From positions 130,819,821 through 130,883,820 of the forward strand of contig OV050033.1 in NCBI GenBank assembly GCA_920105625.2: a stretch of DNA of 64,000 nucleotides. Direction: 5' to 3'. This DNA is from Clusia tigrina. Taxonomy: Eukaryota > Arthropoda > Insecta > Diptera > Clusiidae. Each line of letters starts with the position of its first letter. Position 1 is the first letter of the stretch. Shown piece after piece: positions 12,230 through 23,404 of the stretch. The translations under genes were made by a program, and so were the position numbers. The notes under the pieces were generated by a model, which was not told the origin of the DNA, did not search any database, and saw only the letters and a list, made by a program, of their open reading frames with translations.

Positions 12230-14452
12230 TCAGCGATTCTCTTCGGAAATAGCACCAGTCACAGTGGTGCCATGCGATTTCATATGCCCACTAAGGCCAG
12301 CATATTGTGCAAAATCCTTCCCGCATATTTTGCAAGCGTATTTCTTCTTTTCCGCATGAATTTGCTTATGCTGACGCAAGTACTTGGAACTGGTAAATGC
12401 TTTCCCGCAAGTATTGCAAACTTTATCTCGCACATTCAAATGTGCTTTCATGTGTTCCTTTAATTTGTTGTTCTCATAAAACGCTTTCATGCAAATTGTG
12501 CACTTGTGAGTGGGGCGTTTCTGATGGCGTCGCATATGTGCATCGAAGAAGGTCCACGTACGAAAAGATCGTCCACAAATTTCACAAAAGTACGGTTTCT
12601 CGCCAGTGTGGTACCGCATATGCACGCTTACATCGGTGGAGGTGGCGTAACGCTTGCCACAAACTTTGCACTCAAAAGGATAGTCGCGTGTATGCCGACG
12701 CAAATGCACTGTACAATTGCCCGAACGCATGAAGCCGCGTTTGCATATAGGACAGGTGAATGGCATTGAACCATCATGTTTAAATTTATGGATCTTATAT
12801 TGATCGGCGCCATTAAAGATTTGCTCGCAAAAAGCACACTTAAATGGTCCCACATGTGGTTCGAGGAAAGAGATACTTTCATAATATTTGTTTTTGGGTT
12901 TAAACGCTTCTTTTACACTTTCGCACTGCAATTTACGGTGCTTTTCTTGCGTGCACGCATACCGTATACGATAGATCTTCTTCTGCAGTTCATCTTGCGT
13001 GAGATCTAGATTTATTTTATTTCGAATAGCCTGCAACATTTCATCCAACGCGTCTTGCCTTTTATTCTTAAACCGATAGCTAATATCTTCTACATCCCAC
13101 AGACAAGGAAAGCTTTTATAAATATCGATCAATTCCAGATTTTGATCATCGGTGAGACTGGACAGTGGCAATGCTGATTTCTCGTTGGCCAACGCTTTGG
13201 CTCCCTGTAATTACAAAGATTGTAAGTTTATTCACTTGTAAAGAAGAATGTAAGCAATATATTTACTCTTTTATTACGCTGTTTATATTTTATGCTCGAA
13301 TTTAGAAATGATAATTTATCGTAAAACCATAGCGGCGTATAGTTTTCTTCCTTAGCTTTGGCCACTTTTTGATTTTGTAGTTCACTTCGGAATTTATAAC
13401 GCAATTTCTTAATGCGTGCACTTATATTTTCCACCTTCAGTTGTACTCCCATTTTCTTCTGAAGGCATTGGGAGATTTTGTTCAAGGCTTCCAGTCTCTT
13501 CTTGCGATTCTTTGCATTTGGCTCATTCGCATCCCAAAGTAAGCGATGCTTTTCATAACCATCTATAATAGCTAAAGTGATGTCTTTATCATTTTCGCCT
13601 GCATCAAGATCATGGCCATCGCTCTGAAATTACTTTTTGTATAAATATAAATGTGAATGGCATTAATTGCATTGAACTTACAACAATATCGCTCACTGAA
13701 CTGTCTTCAGTTTCACTGGAATCTGTGTTGTTTGCATTGTCCTGATAAAACACATTAGACAAGCTTTATTTCAATTTAATAATGATAAAGTAGAAAATAC
13801 TTGTAACATACACAGTGGAAGTTGTCAGCCATACCATCTTCAAAATCACCATCGAACTGTTTCCCAAAATTCACACCTTCCCCCACCATCACGTCAATTT
13901 CTTCCTTGACATCAAAGATTTTAGGAAAGTCAGCAGGCAGAACACTTAATGGTGGCTCGTCCAGCGGGTCATTAAAATTAAGTGAGCACTCCTTATTTTC
14001 CTGTCAATCGCAGTGATTGAAAATTATTAAGAAAAATGATTTTAAAAAACACAACAACGAACTTTAATTATATCGGAAAATTTAAATTCCTCCGTTTTTG
14101 TCAGTTGTGTTATTTCATTGAACATCTTTTCTGGCAGTTGTGTTTGTTCATTGTCCAACGGAGCCGCTAGGAAGCAATCTTTATTAATCCTTGTTAGAAA
14201 TTCCTTTTGTTTCGGTAGCGTGAGCACATCATCCTCCACGAATCCCAAACCCACATCGAATTCCAGACGATGCTGTTCTTCTATGTGCACCATGAAGTTT
14301 TCCAATTCGAAAAAGGGCAAACATGTGGGGGCAGTACAAAAGGCGCAGTTGTAGGCGTACACATTTTTGCCCACTTTTACTGCTGCTGATATTTCTCCAC
14401 ATTTTCTAAATTCTCCATTTTTGCTATCAGTAGTTCTGGCAGGTGATACCAT
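12230..14452 (-). CDS. C2H2 zinc-finger protein with two MADF-like domains (paralogue B)
   Basis: Five exons with GT-AG, phase-0 introns: 14452-14063, 14000-13812, 13741-13682, 13623-13267 and 13204-12230, giving 656 residues. The first donor (GTTCGT) is weak and rests on alignment to paralogue A. I start at 14452 rather than at the longer in-frame 14485 because the MVSPAR start aligns with MVLPVK in A. KCGEI is at 17-21, with an atypical finger C36, C39, H56, H61. MADF-like domains lie at about 227-320 and 355-448, and seven C2H2 fingers at about 453-643. Exons 3 and 5 have exactly the same lengths as in A (60 and 975 bp), which shows tandem duplication of a whole gene. A nuclear transcription-factor-like role is inferred from domains only. 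Confidence 0.87.
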
Positions 14453-15109
14453 GTTGTGTGATATCAGCAAAATATATTGTATCAAAGATCCTAAAACTAG
14501 TTTAGTTGATAAATACGAATTATCTCCTCTCGTAAACTAAGTCACAAATTATCCAAAATAAACTGCATCCAATTGTAATCCTTGGCAAGGCAGTGTTCAA
14601 ATGGACGAAAATTTGCCAATTGTCTCTTTATTAAACCAGTTTAAGGGTGAGTCGCAATGTGCACTTTTGTATTAAATTTCTTAATTTCACTTTTTCTTGA
14701 GACATTTTCTATTGTGCCGATCTTGGACTTTTATCCAGATTCGCATCAATTTTTGACAATGCATTTAGCAATTTTAACAGCTGCGCTTTGGGTGCTCCAT
14801 TGAATAAATCCGAGCCAATTACATACATTCTGCCGCGCCAAGTATTACACTAAAAAGTGACAGTATAACAGTTTCCGACAGCTAGCAACTGATTGCACCT
14901 AATTGAAAAACCAGCTGACAATCTAATTTAATGAAATTATTGTTATTGTCGGGTTGCGGCCACCTTATTAGTGTTCCCTGGCTCAACGATATTAAAAAAA
15001 CATGCAGCTTTGAAAAAAGACTTATTTAATATAATACTATAGAGGCGTACTTCTCTTTGCTTTAAACACTTCCTGACTTTCTAATATCCTTCGTAATTTG
15101 TAATTTTAA
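14453..15109. other. Upstream of zinc-finger gene B, with two short possible coding pieces
   Basis: On the minus strand 14828-14709 encodes a 39-residue ORF (MYVIGSDLFNG..., ending KSPRSAQ) with a more protein-like composition than its surroundings; a TTTTAG acceptor-like site lies just upstream. On the plus strand ATG at 14601 opens a 16-codon piece that ends at a good GTGAGT donor (14647), which could be the first exon of a divergent transcript. I recognise neither, and both could be chance. Confidence 0.25.
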
Positions 15110-15230
15110 AAATTATTATTATTATTTATTATTTATTATTTAGAAAAGAAGGATAAGAATCAATTCTTATCATACGAAATTTAGGAGCACTAGCTGCCAG
15201 GGCTTTCAGCTCGCTTATAGTTATGTGGGT
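15110..15230 (-). mobile_element. LINE 3'-end fragment (family D)
   Basis: Read on the minus strand this matches the unit at 26425-26539 closely: GCGAGCTGAAAGCCCTGGCA, then CTAGTGCTCC, GATAAGAATTGATTCTTATC, and a tail of AATA/AAT units. A third, shorter copy lies at 31524-31590. This is a 5'-truncated 3' end of a non-LTR element or SINE. Confidence 0.75.
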
Positions 15231-15916
15231 TAGGAATAGATATTTGTATGTTGTTGTATTCTGTAATTAGAGATAAAAATTAATAATTATTATTTCTACT
15301 GTTAAAAACCAATTTATCTTCTTCTTCTATAAAACTACTAAATAATAAAGAGATTATTTTTTTTGTTCTATTTCATAAATTACAATATACAATTTGCAAC
15401 TTCACTTCAAATTTATAGCTCTAAATTGTAAACAAAGTTTAAAATTGTGAACTTTTAACGTACTTTTCTGTTCGCGTCCAAACCGCCAAAAGCTGAACTG
15501 TAACTGGACTGCACTGTCAAGTGAAAATGAACTCGGACTGCACTAGTTCTTGCGACACGAATAAACCTATTGTGGTAGGTATGGTTGTTGTTGTGTTCAC
15601 AAGATGAATTCAAATTGATTGCCCAAAATAGGTATGTACATTTAAATTAAAGAGAAGCCCTATAATACAATATATTAATAGGTTTTGTGAATAAAAAATA
15701 GTATTGCTTGTGGTATAAACTCGACTGTATTCTTACTTTCCCATTTTCTCTCAGTATGAAACATTTGTAATTCAATGACAATAGCGAAATTCCAAATTAA
15801 AACGACAAGCACCGCTTTCTCTTTATTGGGTCTTGGGTCTGAAATATAATGACTTATATACCACATATAATATATATACTATTTATGTATTTTAATTAAA
15901 TTTTAAACTTACCTAA
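15231..15916. other. Intergenic DNA
   Basis: AT-rich and without recognisable genes. A 63-codon minus ORF at 15675-15866 shows no family features. Confidence 0.4.
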
Positions 15917-16432
15917 CCCTACGTCTCCACGGCCAATTTTTGATGGCATAACATCTGTCAAATTTGATTGCAATGGTTGGCAATATTTTAATGGTGGGCA
16001 TTGCGATGTTATGCCATTGTCATTTTGAAAATGCCGTCAAGCAATCTAGTTCGCTGTGCCCACGCTTGAAACATTTTTTTAATTTATACGATGAAGAGGA
16101 AAAAAGAAGGAAACCGAAATTCTGGGTGAATCCTTTATTACAAAGAATGCAAATGCACAGTCTCCACTCATTTTAGCGTTTTTATTAATTTAATAGATGC
16201 GGTAAAACGAAAATGTCCGACGATGCTTCCACTGTGAGCGTCACGAAAAAATGAATAAAGGCTGTCAAACAAACAAAATGACAACTGATTGCAACACAGC
16301 ACGTTGGCAATTTATGGCATAACATATTTCATAACATAAATTGCCAACTTGAAGCAATTTGGAGTCTCCATTAGCAATTTGCTTCAAATTGCCAATGGCA
16401 TGCAATCAAAAATTGCCCGTGGAGACGTAGGG
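15917..16432 (+). mobile_element. PIF/Harbinger-type element with relic transposase
   Basis: The terminal inverted repeats are 33 bp, with 31 matches, starting CCCTACGTCTCCACGG. They are flanked by TAA on both sides (15914-15916 and 16433-16435), the 3-bp target typical of PIF/Harbinger. Inside, the plus ORF at 15964-16176 contains EEKRRKPKFWVNPLLQ, which resembles the N-terminal region of Harbinger transposases (a basic stretch, then WV.PLL). The ORF ends soon after, so the copy is non-autonomous, an internal-deletion derivative that still keeps a piece of the gene. Further inverted GCAATTT/AAATTGC motifs line the interior. Confidence 0.8.
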
Positions 16433-17092
16433 TAAGGATAATTGTAAACTTGTTTAATGCACCGTTTTATTCTCTCTCAAAACTAATAATACCTAGTGTA
16501 TGTACCTTGGTTGAGTCACCATATTAGCAGCGACATTACGGTTTTATTTGCGGTCACACTCTCAATCACATATCTGTGCTACAAATTATAACAAAACTCT
16601 GACCAGGTAAAGCTCCAAGGAAGGATTATATATTTTAAATGTAAGTTTATCAAATTACCAAATCAAACCCAATCAGACGTGGTTCATGTCTGGTGTTTTT
16701 TCGAATTTCGTAATTTTGTTCCATATATTGGTCGAAATTATAACACAATATTTATTTTCTATTGCAGCGTTGTTTCTGCAGGTTTCTACCTGGCAATCAA
16801 TTGGCATGCCCAAATAGTGTTTTGAAGTCTTTTGCAACAACCGTCACTTTTGACATAATGATTTTACTCAGTTCTATTATTTCATTCAGTGCGACATGCA
16901 AAACGGGTAAATTAAATAAAAAAGTTTTTGCAAAAACAGAAAAAAACTGTCTAAAAAATAGCTTTTGTAAGCGTTCTGTGCTTGTCTTCTGAGTAAGCAA
17001 TGTTTAAAATAAATTTTCATTTCATTCGCCTACATTCTAGTGAAACAATTTAACGCAATAGCAAAGAAAAGGAATTTCATCACGAACGCAGT
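16433..17092 (+). promoter_or_regulatory. Probable promoter and 5' UTR of the GHITM gene
   Basis: The gene starts at 17093, and a donor-like CAGGTAAAG at 16604-16612 and an acceptor-like TTGCAG near 16763-16768 could frame a 5' UTR intron. I see no TATA box at a convincing distance. A 76-codon ORF at 16762-16992 is not family-like. Confidence 0.3.
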
Positions 17093-18490
17093 ATGTTGCG
17101 CGTAGCTTTAAAACTTCCCACTTGCAGTGGAGTATCGGGAACTCCATTGCAATGCATGCTTAAGCACAGCCTGATGATTACACGGCCAAAACAGCCTTTG
17201 TTGCCGCGGAACGTACGAAACTATGCGCGTGGGCCACGAGATCCTCAAGGACCAAGAGATCAAGCGGAAACTCATACTCGCTCCGGCATAAGTCGCAATC
17301 CTACTCTGAAAGAGAAACTAATGTCACCACCAGGTGAAAATGGTACGTAAAAATTCTGTGGGGAGAAAATGGGGGAAATAGTTAATGAAAAATGTTTTTA
17401 CATACGTATATATTATTTATTTATAGCATACGGAATGGGAAAGGGCGCTGCTGCAGGTGCGGCGGCTATTGGATTGGGCGCACTATGCTATTATGGAGTA
17501 GGCCTGGGCAAACAGAGCAGCATTTACAACAACTCCGTGTAAGTTACTATGCAAATTAGCTTGAACTAATTACTTATAGGATATGGTCGTACATTGCAGC
17601 CTCTGGCCACAATTCGTGCGGGATCGTATACATACCACATATGGGTATTTTGGTGCTTCTTGTGCCATTACAGCAGCCGCCGCTTTTGCTGTATTCCGCT
17701 CACCGCGTATGCTAGAATTGGTATCCCGCAATGGTTTTATGGTGAGTTGAATTTTTGTATTTGCAAAAGTTTTACATGTAAGTGACTAATTGAAAATTGC
17801 GCAAAAAAGTCAATTGCGGCTACATTTGCGCTTATGATCGGCACTGGCGTTGTCACGCAATCGCTGGAATATCAACCAGGATTTGGGGCTAAACAACTTG
17901 CTTGGATAGCACATTGTGCTGTTATGGGTGCAGTTATTGCTCCTCTGTGCATGTTAGGTGGTCCCATTCTCACCAGAGCAGCACTTTACACTGGTGGAGT
18001 CGTGGGTGGTCTCTCAACAATTGCGGTTTGTGCGCCAAGTGATAAATTCCTATACATGGGTGGTCCATTGGCAATTGGTCTTGGCTTGGTATTTGCCTCA
18101 TCGTTAGCATCCATTTGGTTGCCACCAACAACAGCTGTGGGCGCAGGTTAGTCTGAATTTAGTTCAAATCCTTACATTATATATATTTCATGTAACTTCT
18201 CTGATTAAAGGACTCGCTTCCCTGTCCATCTACGGTGGCTTAATACTATTCAGTGGTTTTTTGCTCTTCGATACACAACGCATTGTACGCCAAGCTGAAA
18301 ATTATCCCGAATACTACACTGTACCCTATGACCCCATCAACGCGTGAGTTATCCTTTTAACATTTCCAATAGAGCAAGCACTCAAAAATATATAATTCAC
18401 AGATGCCTTTCGATATACCTGGACACTCTGAACATTTTCATGAGAATTGCAATAATATTGGCTGGTGGTGGCGGTAATCGCCGACGTTAA
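17093..18490 (+). CDS. GHITM: GHITM/MICS1 (TMBIM5), mitochondrial inner-membrane Bax-inhibitor-1 family protein
   Basis: Six exons join in frame: 17093-17342, 17427-17538, 17600-17741, 17810-18146, 18211-18343 and 18403-18490, all with GT-AG borders, giving 353 residues. This is close to the family's usual length of about 345. The N-terminus is rich in Arg/Lys and poor in acidic residues, fitting a mitochondrial presequence. From about residue 84 come glycine/alanine-rich hydrophobic segments (GMGKGAAAGAAAIGLG and others) giving about seven membrane spans of the BI-1 (UPF0005) fold. The C-terminal spans include LFDTQRIVRQAE and YLDTLNIFMRI. In animals this family maintains cristae structure and helps control cytochrome c release. 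The Drosophila counterpart is CG2076, by recall. AATAAA lies near 18651. No damage is seen. Confidence 0.95.
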
Positions 18491-19319
18491 ATTGTTAAAA
18501 TATTTGGTTTACATATTTTGGAAAGAATTTGTGTTTAACTTTAAAATTGCCCAAAAAGATAAACTTCCAAATTTCGAGTAGTGCCTAATGAGGGCAAACG
18601 TTGAAATACAATATTTATTTAACAACTAAAATGAGTTTTTTTCCAAATTAAGAATAAATTTGCAACATAATTATTATTATAATTCCTTACACCATCATTA
18701 ATTATCACATGTAAAATCGCAAGGCTCAAGTGCAAATCAGGCGGTACTGAACAAACCAAATCCATACAGGCAATTTCGAGAAAGGATGGCAGAATGATTG
18801 TAGTAATACCTACTGATATGTCACTGTCTTAACGGCGGTACACTAAATGAGACTTATAAACAAAGACGAATACATACAATGAGGAAATAGGTCACAAGGG
18901 AAGCATTTCCTATGCCTATACCTCTCGAGAACACGCCTAACACACCTGGGAGCTCCCTTGTTTGTGGGGCTGGACAAGGTCTCAGCACTATCTACAGTTT
19001 CGCTCTTAAAGTTCGCTTAAGGAGTCTCTTTAACAGTGTGTACTACAACTTTTAAATGGATAACCATGTGGTACGTCAAACAAACTTGCTGGTCTATGTG
19101 TTACCCATAGAATAGTTGCCTTTACGGCCAGCCAGTGCAATCTAACCATACGGTACTACTCTATAACCTAACGTAACCTATCAATAATCTCTACCAGAGG
19201 TGGCGGAATGAGTATTAGCAATTAAGATTTTCGAGCCGAAAGTAAAAAGATGTATAAATAAACATTTTTGAGACCATGCTCTGGGTAGGATTAGATTTGT
19301 AACATGATTTGTTATAATA

Positions 19320-19359
<40 letters not shown>

Positions 19360-19654
19360 GATTACAAATTTCATTGATTCTTATAAATTATTATAATTGT
19401 TTGATTGTAATTATGGTACTACAACAATTTATTCCAAATGTTTGAACCTACTGCAGTCACCAACAATTTCTGAAAATTTGAAATCCATACTGCATCCATA
19501 TAAAAATATAATAAAAAACATTAATGAAATTGTTGTAGCATTGCGGCCACCTTATTAGTGCTCCTAGCTTCCAGCAATACGAAAGTGATTTTGACAGATG
19601 TATTCAAGTAGTTCCTAAGTATTTTTCGCTGCCAGCGTCCTTAGCAGACACACC
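18491..19654. other. Intergenic DNA with possible LINE tail and AT microsatellite
   Basis: The first 170 bases are the GHITM 3' UTR. The segment around 18770-19190 ends in CTATAACCTAACGTAACCTA, a tail style shared by the LINE fragments elsewhere in the window, but I see no coding relic. An (AT)n tract lies at about 19322-19358. Confidence 0.35.
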
Positions 19655-19820
19655 ACGATTTTGGGTGGATTCGCCATGATTTTGAGTGGATTCGCCACGA
19701 CTTTGAGTGGATTCGCCACGACTTTGAGTGGATTCAACGCGATTTTGAGTGGATTCACCACGATTTTGAGTGGATTCACCACGATTTTGAGTGGATTCAC
19801 CACGATTTTGAGTGGATTCG
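19655..19820. repeat. 21-bp minisatellite, about eight units
   Basis: Units of the type CACGATTTTGAGTGGATTC (21 bp with the next two bases) repeat about eight times with point variants. Because 21 is a multiple of three, several frames on both strands stay open. The minus-strand frame (19936-19604) reads as a Glu-Ser-Thr-Gln-Asn-Arg-Gly heptad array in a 110-codon ORF. There is no independent sign that this is a gene. Confidence 0.92.
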
Positions 19821-19968
19821 TGTACAACGTCTGTCTGCTTTATTTTGCTGCTTTGCCGTTTGGCGTTTAAGTTTCTTTTCTCTATATTCTCTGCTGACAC
19901 TGTAATCAACTTATAACTGTATAACTCACCATACACCTACATATAATGCAGCAAACACAAGTGACAAT

Positions 19969-20138
19969 GGGTGCATTCTTGCAGCCTATCGGATGAGTGA
20001 AACAGCACAGTTAGCACAGCTGTTTGTGGAACAGATGCTTACGTATAAAGTGACAAATTTTTGCAGCGACCCATTCTAAAACAAAGGGCGCTATTTCACT
20101 CATCCGATAAGCAACCGATAGGCTGCAAGAATGCACCC
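19969..20138. mobile_element. 170-bp MITE with perfect 24-bp TIRs
   Basis: The left end 19969-19992 and right end 20115-20138 are exact reverse complements over 24 bp, starting GGGTGCATTCTTGCAGCC. AAT flanks both sides (19966-19968 and 20139-20141), consistent with a 3-bp target-site duplication. A second inner inverted pair (CGGATGAGTGAAA against TTTCACTCATCCG) extends the symmetry. There is no ORF. The perfect ends suggest a recent insertion. Confidence 0.85.
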
Positions 20139-21241
20139 AATGTTCCAATTAGTACATATAAGAATTGCTCTATATTTGTGCGGTGTATTTTTAGCCCAAG
20201 TTCCTTTACGAGGACTTAGTGGATCAATCTTTTATTTTCATGCAACTTCAAAGAACAACAAATGAAAAATGTAATTACCTTCAACAATGGAATGCAGCTA
20301 CTGCCGCTGCAGCTTTCACCATTTTACATCTGGAGTAAAGAAGAAGTGTATAATCAAAATGCCCTCACTCATGGGAAAATAAATATACAAAAAAAAATTC
20401 GCCACCATGATTTTTGATTGCCGATATGATCAGGTTTTACAGAAGATTTTTAAATCAGCTATGTTCTATTCTATCTATGTTATATTCAGCTTACGAAATC
20501 AAGTGTCTCCTATTTAGAATGCTTGGGTGTTTTTAATTATTATCTGTGTTTCCCTACTTATCGTTGTTTACAAGAGATTTTTCCTTTCGGAATCTTTTCT
20601 TGTTCCGTATCATAGTTTAAGAGCAACTGCGGTACTAACGCATTAGCTCCATTTGTATCAATACAGGTTTAAATCTTTATTATAGTGGGGATAGCGTATT
20701 ATGTTTCCTTGGTGATATTTAAATGTTTGTGGTCTCTTTTTATATATATTGTGTATTTTGTAGTAGTTTAGATTAGACTAGGGATGTCCAGCTGAGGTGC
20801 CCGCAGTTGACTCCGCGGGCAACTGCAGACAATTCTACCACCCGAAGCCCGTAGGGCACATTTGCACATACCTAGTCCAGACTGTCTTATCTTGATTAAT
20901 GAGTAAAGATATAAATTGTTTTTATGCTGGGTACATAAATTTCCTTTCACATTCATATAGTGGACACTCAATATTCTCCTTACATTATTGCATGCATAAT
21001 TAAAGTTACTGTTATACACCTGTCATATTGCGGCGGAACTCTTCTTAGCCTTAATATGCTGTCTCTGCCTTATGTTTCTTCACCATTCTCTTCTACTAAT
21101 TTTGTTACCGCACGTCGTACGTAAAATTGCTCAAAGTAGGTGCTGAGCAGTAACCGGTGGCGAGTTGCGTAGTATTTAATATTTGTAAACAACTGAGTAA
21201 ACCATACAAAAAATATTTTTAAATATAAAATTTGATTTACA
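20139..21241. other. Intergenic DNA upstream of the LANCL gene
   Basis: I see no gene. A more GC-rich patch lies at about 20785-20870. The minus ORFs at 20768-21019 and 21070-21465 have no family signature; the second overlaps the likely 5' exon of the LANCL gene and is probably chance. Confidence 0.35.
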
Positions 21242-21486
21242 GGGCAATTACGTTCAGCAGAGATATAAGCAAATTGTGTCGTCCAAAGTTCTAAATCAAA
21301 GGAAGCGCTTACAAAAGCATACGCAGCAAGGTAAGTGGTCAGACAGACTTTCGTTTTCATTTCTATTGCAGCCGCACCCCGTTCGGTGGCTGTTATCGAT
21401 CCATGCACATAGTCTAAGCGGATATTCAATTTACAGACAAAGCAGCAGCAGCAGCTGTTCAACAAGACGCTGTAGAAGACACTAGT
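21242..21486 (+). other. Probable spliced 5' leader of the LANCL gene
   Basis: A TTTACAG acceptor just before 21242, a strong GTAAGT donor at 21331 and a second acceptor ending at 21436 (ATTTACAG) frame a likely small exon and intron upstream of the start codon. If spliced 21330 to 21437, the frame is open through both pieces into the LANCL start. A longer N-terminal isoform is therefore possible, although the family's own start aligns with position 21487. Confidence 0.4.
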
Positions 21487-22746
21487 ATGGATAAGCGCTA
21501 CTTAAACAATCCCTTTCCTGATTTTGTTAGTGTGGAGAGCACATCTTTAAAAATTGACGAGGAATATGTGAAGAATCTCATCTGCACATACGTTGATACC
21601 ATACTGGAGTATTGCCAGCCGGGTTGCGACGACGAAGACCATCGCGGGGATTTGTATGTGGGCAATGCTGGGATTGCATATATGTTCTGGAAAATGGGCA
21701 GATCAGAGCAGGCCAAAGAACTTTATCCTGCATTGGAGCATGCACAAACATTTATACGCAATGCGAAGTCTAATGCGGATCGTTATAAGAAACGTTCAGC
21801 GGAACGATACTCCTTTTTGTGTGGCAATGCGGGTATTTATGCTGTATCGGCAGCTATATCGCATGATTTAAAGCGCATGGAGGAACATTCTGATGATTTG
21901 AGCAGCTTCAAAGCTGGAATCGCACCCAGTAAGGAATACATGCATACCAAATATGGTTGCGATGAAGTGCTGGTGGGACGTGCCGGTTACCTCTCCGGTT
22001 GCTATTGGCTTAATGATGTGCTAAGCGAGAAGAAAATCACAGACGATGATATAATTTCCATTTGCCAATTGATAATCGCTAGTGGACGTGAGTACGCAAA
22101 GCAAACCAAGTCGCCTCTGCCGATCATGTATCAATATCATGGCACCGAATATTTGGGCGCTGCACATGGCCTTTGTGCTATACTGCACATGTTGCTCGAC
22201 AGCCCTTGGTTTCGCACTGATCCGATTTCAGCACCCAGTGCTGAGTTGCGAGATATAAAGCGCTCAATTGATTACTTTCTGACACTGCAAGACGAGGAGG
22301 GCAATTTCCCAGTGGCACTGGAGGACCTGAAAAGTGGCCGCGAGAAACGGCTCGTACACTGGTGTCACGGGGCACCAGGCGCCGTCTACTTGCTGGCAAA
22401 AGCTTATCTCATCTTCAAAGAAGATAAGTACTTGGTGGCCTTACGACGCTCTGCTGATCTGGTGTGGAAAAAAGGTTTCCTGCGCAAAGGACCCGGCATT
22501 TGTCATGGTGTGGCTGGCAATGGTTACGTTTTTCTGCTACTTTATCGCCTCACCAACGAACCGAAGTATTACTATCGCGCTGCTAAATACATGGAATTGC
22601 TAACAAACTCGGAATTCAAGCATCGCGCCCGTACACCTGATCGCCCCCACAGTTTATATGAGGGAGTAGCTGGCACCGTGTGCTTTCTAGTCGATCTGCT
22701 CGAGCCCCAGCAAGCTCAGTTTCCATTTATGGACGTATTTCATTGA
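21487..22746 (+). CDS. LANCL3: LanC-like protein (LANCL3 type)
   Basis: A single 419-residue exon. The family's alpha-toroid repeats are visible as GNAGIAYMF (59-67), GNAGIYAV (113-120), GRAGYLSG (164-171), GAAHGLC (224-230), HGAPGAVYLL (294-303) and HGVAGNGYVFLLLYRL (340-355). The zinc ligands C293, C339 and H340 are present in HWCHG and GICHG. In bacteria LanC enzymes cyclise lanthionine. Animal LanC-like proteins bind zinc and glutathione and can add glutathione to dehydrated residues; the role of LANCL3 is less clear. The start MDKRYLNNPFPDF fits the family N-terminus. The Drosophila counterpart is CG2061, by recall. The gene converges on the zinc-finger gene at 23405-24829. Confidence 0.95.
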   Translation: MDKRYLNNPFPDFVSVESTSLKIDEEYVKNLICTYVDTILEYCQPGCDDEDHRGDLYVGNAGIAYMFWKMGRSEQAKELYPALEHAQTFIRNAKSNADRYKKRSAERYSFLCGNAGIYAVSAAISHDLKRMEEHSDDLSSFKAGIAPSKEYMHTKYGCDEVLVGRAGYLSGCYWLNDVLSEKKITDDDIISICQLIIASGREYAKQTKSPLPIMYQYHGTEYLGAAHGLCAILHMLLDSPWFRTDPISAPSAELRDIKRSIDYFLTLQDEEGNFPVALEDLKSGREKRLVHWCHGAPGAVYLLAKAYLIFKEDKYLVALRRSADLVWKKGFLRKGPGICHGVAGNGYVFLLLYRLTNEPKYYYRAAKYMELLTNSEFKHRARTPDRPHSLYEGVAGTVCFLVDLLEPQQAQFPFMDVFH

Positions 22747-23404
22747 GGCGATGGCAAGAGGACTCGCTATAAGTACACAGCAGCAAAGGAGCAAAGACTT
22801 TTTCAAGCATATCAGGGAAAACTCAAGTAGCTGTTTGTGTTATATTTAATCATTTTATTCATTTATCTTAATTTGAAGACTGACAAAATTTATACTTTAA
22901 TATTTAAATTCGGCAGGATCAAAATTGTAACCAATTGCAACCTTTCTGGGAGTACTCGTAATTATAAATGCGAGCAAATCACATGGAAATTAACGCGTAC
23001 GAAACTTCTGCTTTACTTAAGAAATTTGCATGGCAATTATTTTGTGCTTTACATTTTATACATTAATACATTTAAATTGTTTGTGTCAAGTTAAACAACA
23101 ATTATTAAAATATATTATATTATTAAAATAAAATTACATATTTATTCTGAGCTTATTCTATTATTAAAACTATGCGTATAAATATGCTTACTACCACTCC
23201 AAATAGGCAAGTGTGGCGATTTTCTGGCAAGCAACCAGCCGCATTTTGACTCAATAAATGTAAGAGGATCATCCCATCGCATCGACAAAAAACACCGTAT
23301 AACAGAGGTCTTGGCCTTTTCATAGTCCAGTCACAGCAGCCTTAGAGAAGTTTGCATGACGTTTATTTTTAGGCCCTTCCAATCTTCCTCTTCGAAGTGA
23401 TTTG
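22747..23404. other. Region between two convergent 3' ends
   Basis: Holds the LANCL 3' UTR (AATAAAA near 23126) and the 3' UTR of the opposite zinc-finger gene. An 85-codon plus ORF at 22837-23094 has an AT-driven composition and is not supported. Confidence 0.5.

Noticed and set aside
19604..19936. 110-codon minus ORF with ESTQNRG heptads as a possible gene
   Set aside because: The 21-bp minisatellite opens frames on both strands. No other domain, signal or conserved flank supports a protein.
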